Source: Zarea fungicola
Taxonomy: Eukaryota > Ascomycota > Sordariomycetes > Hypocreales > Cordycipitaceae
Assembly (NCBI GenBank): GCA_900169235.1
Contig: FWCC01000046.1
Span: 171,133-235,132, forward strand
DNA length: 64,000 nt
Direction: 5' to 3'
Part shown: positions 57,684-64,000 of the stretch, piece after piece
How positions within the stretch are numbered: position 1 is the stretch's first letter
Layout of the letters: every line of letters starts with the position of its first letter
Made by a program: the position numbers and the translations under genes
Notes under the pieces: model-generated
Told to the model about the DNA's origin: nothing
Seen by the model: the letters and a program-made list of their open reading frames with translations, nothing else
Database searches by the model: none

Positions 57684-60600
57684 TTTTTCTTAATTTTCTT
57701 AATTTTTTAATATATTAATTTGGCCCAACTATTTATTGTTATTATTATAAAAGGCTGTAGTGTAGCAGTAGCGCTCTTTTTTCTGTCCCCGACATGCCAT
57801 CCTACCCAGTATGTGCTTCTAATCCTGCTGCACTGGGCGTAGTGAGGCTAGAGCGGGCAACTAGGTAGCAATTTGACTTGGTCTGTAAGTCAGTGATCCA
57901 AAGCGCTGCCTCCCAATTTGGCGATAACGGGACCACGTGCAGTCTGTAGTTACCGCCGACATACCTTATCGCATCGTGATACAGGACAATCCTCCTTCTT
58001 TTTTTTTTTTTTCACTTTCCACAAAGATGAGAAATGGCTCTTGGTACAGTTAGACTTTGTTTCTTCAGCCTCAGTGAAGCGGGCACATTCGCAACTGGCC
58101 ACCTGGAGTAGTCCACCCCTGGTGCCTCGCAAGCCACGGCGCCTCTGCTAACCCAGTTTTTGAAAAGCGTAGGTGCTAACGACGCCATTCCGGTTGACCT
58201 TATCTCAGCCCGTGTTCAAGCAACGGTTTTGGCTCCGGCTTTGTTGAGGGGGGCAGATTGCGTGACGGTGTGGTGAGTGAGGTCAAGAGGACAAGTACGT
58301 GCATATTATTGGCCCGCGTGATCGATATCAAGATTATGCAAGACGGTGTATCACAGGTGTGATGGATAGATAGATGTGTATGTATGTAGCCGGCGGATGA
58401 CAGAGATTGATGAGAGAGCATGCAATGCATCAGTCTAATGCCGATAGTGTGATTTTGAATATCCATATTTTATGTATGCAGGTCGGTGCGGCTTGATTTG
58501 ATTGCAGGTGAGGCTACAAAATTTAAGACGACTTATTAATTTATTTTTATTTTTATTTTCTGATTGACACGTACATGCATACAGACATGCAAGCACATCC
58601 ATGTCGTGCTCAAAATCGATGTGCGTCGGGTATGAATCTCGAGAAAACGTGGGCGATGGCGGCGGCCCAAAGTACATACATTACAGATACATTTGTGATC
58701 CCTGCAGTCGTTAGGGTCAGGGATCAAAAAAAGAGGCGCGGTTTGCTAGCCGGGCCGGAGCAAGATTGCAAGAAACCCCGATGCATACGCAAGGCCATTT
58801 CAGCTGGCAGGGGCACACTTTTAAATAGACTCACCGTGGCGGCGCTGAGAAAAAATAATATTGAATTCTAATAGAAGATGTGAACGCAAAACAAAATAAA
58901 AAAACGGTCAGGCGGTTGGGAGATGGAACTGGGGCGAAAAGGGCAATATGCGGCTGAGGAGCTGCACGTCCCAGGCAGGGAGGGACTGGGCCTTCCACGG
59001 TGGTTCTACCTTGATCTAGACTGGATGGCAAGGGAAGAGGAAAGGGTCGTAATCAGGCTGACGATGGGGTCTTCGGAAAAAAAGGATTTATTTTAGACTT
59101 ATGCAGCCAAGGACGCATGCCTCTACAGCTTGTATGGAGTGGGTAGCTTCCTGTATCAGCCCAGGCTGAAAGTAAAAAACGCCAACACAAAAGGACTTGG
59201 AGAACTGCTGGCAATTAGTCACTAACTTGAGTCGGCCGTAGTCAAGGTAGTATTTATCAAGCTGGTCAAGCCATGTGGTCGAGGTTGAGATGGGTTGCAT
59301 AGATAGGAATGTAACATTGGTACGGCCTGTCGCTCCTCTTTTGGACTCATTATTTCACAAGTCCCTGCACCAATTCTTTTTCTATTTATTCTTGGGAGCT
59401 ACTTTTCTTTTCATAGAGCACGTAATTTGGCCAAGCCAATCGAGCAATACGGGACGGGTATGTGCATGCAATGTAGTAAAAGACGACTATGTAGTTGGCA
59501 GCGGACCGCCCCTCTTGGATGCATCGTGCTGCGATAAACGAGGCCCAAATCAGGAAAAAGAAAAATAATCCAGTCAATGAAATTTCAGTGGGGCTTCTAT
59601 TTCAGAGATTTTTTTTATGTGAATATCTACAGAGTGGCACTGTCATCTTTGTTATCTACGTCGCTCCAAGTCATAAGAGGCCGTGATATGTACCTATTCA
59701 GCAGCAGTAGGGCCATTCATTCACTCCAGTATGCTGGGTACTTGAATACTTGGTACAAAGGTACATGGGAAGCTGTGGCTACCCGTAGCTCCGGTGTGGC
59801 GGTCCGGGTAATACAGGGCCTTCATTAGCGTTGCTATAGCGGCAGTAACCCCTGTAAGTGGCCCGCTTGGAATTGGAGCTCTAGCGTCTGATGTGGTTCG
59901 ATTCGTGCTCAGTGCCAGGTTAGCAGGTACCTGACCCTGATCGCTGCGTGGCCAGTTGGTGGGCTCTTCCAAGGCTTCCATGCGGCGTTTCTTTCCCACC
60001 CATTCATGGCTCGTATAATTTTTGGCCTGGCTTCGTTTGTGCTCGACCTTGATTGAGCAGCAGGCCATCCTTTTTGGAAAATATCTCCCTTATTTTTTGA
60101 ATTATTTTCTGCATATTGCTGATATTACCAGGCTTGCTGTACACGGTCCTCGAAAGTGTCGTCCTAGCCCACCACCTCCAGATCATCCCATACATAGATG
60201 GTTATTTGCAACAAACACGTCTCAGCATAGCATCAATCTGTCTCACCAGGGATCATCAACATCGCCTCCTCCGCCGTGTCCACTCTCGCCGCTCTCCCGC
60301 TCGGATTCGAGCCAAAGGCTGCCTCCGGATTGTCCGTGTGCTTCTTGCGTCTTTTGTGTCCACGCAGCCCCGAAAGTTACGACTCCATTCTAATAGTCGG
60401 ATGCTGTGCTACTTGTGCACCCTTGCAGGCAGGACATTTCCCCGACGCAGCCGACAACGACTCTACTAGTAGTCCCCGAGCCTCTGAGAGACTCCATCTC
60501 AACTTCATCCACCCTTGTTCCAATTCAACGGGCTGTAGGCTAGCCAGCAAGGCGCCGGCAGCCACCAAAGTGCCACCAAACGAGCCCACCGAGCACGACC

Positions 60601-61489
60601 CAAACACCAAACGAGCTGTTGCAGGTGGCAGGCAAAGCACTTGCAGCAGCTTGCAGCACAACCTGGCTGGCCCTGACACCACCACCGCTGCCGCTCCAGG
60701 CTACAAAACCCAGCTGCACTGCAGGCCAAGCCTCTTCTCTTTGACTAGTCGACACCGGCGCATTAATATATCTTGCCAACACCGTCCTGCTCCTCCTCTT
60801 TTCTTCCTGCCCTCGCTCCTCCAAAATTCTCCAATTCGGCTCGTTGAATCCTTCTTGTCCACCAATCTCTTACCCTCAGTATCACACTTGGACCTGCAAG
60901 CGTCTCACATTGGCCTGCTATCCGGCCGCCCTCACCTCAGTACCTCCTCCCACCACCTTTGACCGCCAGCCGCCTCCGGATTCCAGCCTCTCAGACATGC
61001 AGTGTTTTGTCTGTTTGTGATTTCAGAGCTGTCTATAACTACATACTGATACTCCGTGTTGCACTCCGGATCTCGGTTTTGCTTTTTCCTCATACGCATC
61101 GTTTACCGCTGTGGTTGCTGTCCTCTCCATTCCACTAGTTATTATACGCACTGGTCCCCTGCACTACTGCAGGAGAGCCAAGCCGATACGAAGTTATTAA
61201 ACAACACAGCCGCCTGTGCGTCTTATCGGCCAGAGCAAAACTTTTTTGTCCTCGTCTCTTCGCCTTTCATTTTCTTTCTGCGAGACGGCCTTTACGGACC
61301 AAGAATTCCTTGCCAACCACTAGTAAGGGCTTTTTAGATCGACGAGTCGGCCCGGTACGGTTTTGTCGGCGTCAGCAACTGCCAGCCAGTAACTACGCCA
61401 AGCAGCGAGCCAGCAAGCCACTGCTCACTGCCCTCCAAATCACGACGCCATCCCCCTCCCTTCGCAGAAACACAAAACACTTTATCAAA

Positions 61490-63030
61490 ATGTCTATATT
61501 CTCCCACCTTCGCAGAAGCCGCCAACAGGCCAAGGAACACAATGCAAAGCTCGCCGAGCAGAAGAAAAAGGACAATGAGATTCCTCCCTACAGGCACATC
61601 CCTACGCACGCCGCCGCCGACGCCATCGCCTCAGCGCCACCCGCCTGGAGAGAAGCCGACGACCGGCCCCGCATCGTCCAGGAGAACCGGCGCCGCAGCG
61701 CAATGGCCGCCGCTGGCTTCTCAATGCATATGCCCTCGACCAACGTACCGGGCATACCTCGCGTTTCCAGCAGCCTCTCTCATGTCTCGTACCCCAGCAG
61801 CCATGCCAACCCCCACGTTGGTATGCCCCGCGCATACAGCTCCAACAGTATACATTACCCATACGGACATGGCCGGGAGGTCGTTTACTCTTTGCCCGAC
61901 GCCTCCCTTTCTCAGCCATCCTCGTGGAAAGGAAAGGATATCACCAGGCACTCTTTGGCCGTTTATGATGTCTCCCCTGGTAGCAGCACTGCAGTGAGCA
62001 AGGGTGAGCTTTGGTTCCAATGAATGTTCAACTGGTCTAGTGTCTCTGGCTAACATCTAATCCAGGACCAACTCCGGAAGGAAGTTCAAGAGCATCCAAC
62101 AGCTCTCATGACGAGCTTGAAATAGCAACGACACCACCTGCCGAACACAAGGCTAGCCAATCGTTGCAAGTACCCCAGGTGCTACCCCAGCAAGTCCAGC
62201 AGCTTCAGACATATCACCAGGTTCAGCACGTCCAGCAGGCCCAGCAGCTTCAAAGTATCCAGCAGGCCCAGCATTTTCAAAATCAGGCCGTCCTGCAGGC
62301 AATCACAGTACAGCCAGTATTACCACCCGTGGTTTCGCAGCAGTCTCAACCATCCCAGCCTGTCCAGGACGCCCCTCGACCAGAGTCTTCTCATGCTCAT
62401 CGCCTTCACCCCAGCCACCGTCGCAACTCATCCGAGAGCTCAGATAGAACTACTATCCCTGTGCAAAAGTCTAGCTCTAGAGACTCGCGTCCACCTACAT
62501 CCATGAGAGGATTCAATCAAATTCCCTGCCTGCCCAATCAACAGCAGTCATACGCTGCGCCTTTACCAGAATCCAACGGCGGAATGCGTCGCAGCAACTC
62601 TCTGCAGCACCCCGGAATGGGATATTCCGGCTTTGCATCCAAGCCGTCTGCTATTTCGCCCGTCGCACCGCCTGCCGCACGCAGCCCGAGCGAGTTTAAC
62701 TTTGGCTCTCTTTCCACTGCTGCCTCAGGACCAGATCCGTTGGTAGGACTGGCAGCCCAGCCCACGATGAAACAACCTCAGCACAGGCCGCGAACCATGG
62801 AAAGCTATGCGGCTCGGGGCCAACAGCAGCCTGAGATGGAGCCTATTGTTTCCGCCTACCCACGTCACAACCGCTCCAACATGCCGCCCCCCGTTGCCCA
62901 CGAGAGCCTAGTCAACGTCTTCCCCGAGCCAGTTCCCGATGCACAGCATGGTAAATCTGGCCGTGGCAAGCTCACCAAGGGAAAGAGGATGCGCTGGTCG
63001 TTTTCCAAGTCTTCTCCCATTACTGCTTGA
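61490..63030 (+). CDS. disordered, Gln/Ser/Pro-rich protein of unknown function
   Basis: Two exons, 61490-62003 and 62066-63030, giving 492 aa; the 62-bp intron (GTGAGC, branch GCTAAC, CCAG) is phase 1. The first about 80 residues look structured or conserved: MSIFSHLRRSRQQAKEHNAK, a basic-charged helix, then PPYRHIPTHAAADAI, PPAWREADDRP and NRRRSAMAAAG. The rest is low-complexity. It has a Gln-rich stretch (about residues 210-260, QQVQQLQTYHQVQHVQQAQQ), Ser/Pro-rich segments with many potential phosphosites (RRNSSESSD, RSNSLQHPG), and a basic C-terminus (GRGKLTKGKRMRWSFSKS). No catalytic domain, signal peptide or membrane segment is seen. I believe fungal proteins with this N-terminal block exist but are unnamed. 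The composition would suit a scaffold or regulatory protein. The ATG at 61490 (TATCAAAATGTCT) is the first in frame with a good context. Confidence 0.8.
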
Positions 63031-64000
63031 GCTTACGAATATTGGGCGTGACAGAAAGAAGTACGGTGTCTTCTTTGCTACAGTCTTTTTTGTTGCCTTT
63101 CTATTTCACCTAGCATATATTACACACTACGCACTCTTTTATTTTTGGTACGTCTTTCTAAAGGCCTGTACCTCTTGTTTTATTTATCGTTTTCTTTTCC
63201 CTTGGCCTTCCTCCACGGGGGTTGGAGGCCCAGAGCTACAACGGGCTCATTTTTAGTCGACGTTAGCCCTCTGCGGCACACTCAAACGCACAGTACGGTC
63301 CGAACAAGGACAAGAACAAGGGTACTAAAAGCAATGGCTGCAGTTTTCTGTGTTGTTTTATTCTCTTATGGAGGTTCTCATTTACGACGATTATGATTAT
63401 TCTTTTTTCTGCATTAGATACAAGTGGCGTCTTTATCACGAAACTAGGCAATGCCATTTGTTGGATTTGATTGGACATGGATATTTGGATACAGGCTACA
63501 CAAATAGTTATAGGTGGCAAAATTGCAATATGAGCCTAGACAGGTGATTAGGACCAGTGGTAAAGCTATTTTGCAGATGCCATGAAGCTTTGTGACTATA
63601 AATACGCTCTGTGGACCATGCCGTCCCTGACATGAAGAGGGTTATGGCCAAGATGGTATTCTACAGAGCCCACGTCTTGGCCTTTTAGTGTACCCTGGTA
63701 TTTATTTTATAGTCCATCAAGCAATCTTGAAAGCACAGCCCGAAAAGCTACAGCTGAAGTCCCTTGGTCTTTTAATTATTTTCAAAGAGAGTGTCAAATT
63801 CAATTCTAGGGTAGTAATTCCCACACTCGGACCAACCCCCCACCAAACCGCCCAACGCGTAGGCTGTCCCTGATCGGCGGCGCGAGCTACTTTAATGTGG
63901 TACGGCGGTACTTGTACGCACACCGAGAAGCATCGCACTAGCGAGGTACCACTCAATTTGAAGCGAAGCTCACCTACACGTACTGGGTGTGATGGGTAAG
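63031..64000. other. 3' flank, no gene recognised
   Basis: T-rich 3' region of the preceding gene, then AT-rich sequence up to the window end. No coding region or RNA gene is supported. Confidence 0.55.

Larger units (their letters stand above)
56366..61489. other. gene-poor intergenic region with AT-rich block and assembly gap
   Basis: 5.1 kb. An AT-rich block covers about 57100-57330. A hairpin and palindrome (57651-57679) abut the N gap at 57682-57683, and AT-rich DNA continues to about 57770. The interval 58000-60000 shows nothing recognisable. From about 60200 the plus strand is C/T-rich, as in a long promoter and leader of the gene at 61490. The longest open frame (60276-60962) lacks coding character. 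Confidence 0.55.

Noticed and set aside
60276..60962. 228-codon plus-strand open frame upstream of the gene at 61490
   Set aside because: Ser/Pro/His-rich translation of a C/T-rich leader without motifs, a supported start or codon bias.
1..64000. CRISPR arrays, prokaryotic mobile elements, riboswitches
   Set aside because: No regularly spaced repeats or such motifs seen; not expected in a fungal nuclear sequence.

Overview
The window is nuclear DNA of a filamentous ascomycete. Genes have short spliceosomal introns (about 46-320 bp) with GTRNGT donors, CTRAY branch sites and YAG acceptors. There are no operons, and the gene products are typical of Pezizomycotina: AA9 LPMO, Sec4/SrgA, a HAL/SAT4-type kinase, PP4R3 and a PNP-NACHT NLR. 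Gene content suggests Sordariomycetes, probably Hypocreales; this placement is inference. A two-base N gap lies at 57682-57683.

Layout. 1-3972: 3' part of 5-oxoprolinase (ATP-dependent glutathione-cycle enzyme), cut by the window edge. 7831-9044: three-exon NmrA/isoflavone-reductase-like protein. 9528-11306 (-): CECR1/ADGF-type adenosine deaminase. 13145-13636: small secreted eight-cysteine protein. 13757-15794 (-): AidB-like acyl-CoA dehydrogenase ending in SKL, so probably peroxisomal. 16544-16789: two tandem intron-containing tRNA-His genes. 17211-19458: ankyrin-repeat protein. 22801-23340: 72-aa AN1 zinc-finger protein. 26252-28785: HAL/SAT4-type kinase. 29467-30091: mitochondrial Hsp10 whose first exon is only the ATG. 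31470-33142: AA9 LPMO with a Cys-rich middle region and C-terminal CBM18. 34939-35894: Sec4/SrgA Rab GTPase. 36639-38183 (-): predicted mitochondrial protein of unknown function. 38599-43042: full-length ABC-C transporter. 43326-45915: AFG2/Drg1-like AAA ATPase. 46590-49493 (-): PP4 regulatory subunit 3 (Psy2/SMK-1). 52039-about 54055: decayed PNP-NACHT NLR. 54842-56365 (-): ochratoxinase-like amidohydrolase. 61490-63030: disordered protein of unknown function.

The genes do not form one pathway. Most are housekeeping genes, and several encode complete conserved proteins once spliced. The 50-61 kb part looks accessory: it is gene-poor, AT-rich in places, and holds a dead NLR beside a solitary amidohydrolase and an assembly gap. 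I did not find a convincing new multi-gene system. The most interesting items are the NLR relic, the AA9-CBM18 protein with its unassigned eight-cysteine module, the Walker-motif losses in the first nucleotide-binding domains of two neighbouring ATPases, the tRNA-His pair with identical exons but different introns, and a dense GTGGCA cluster upstream of the PP4R3 gene.

Splice coordinates were read by hand from reading frames and splice motifs. All of the spliced models close in frame.
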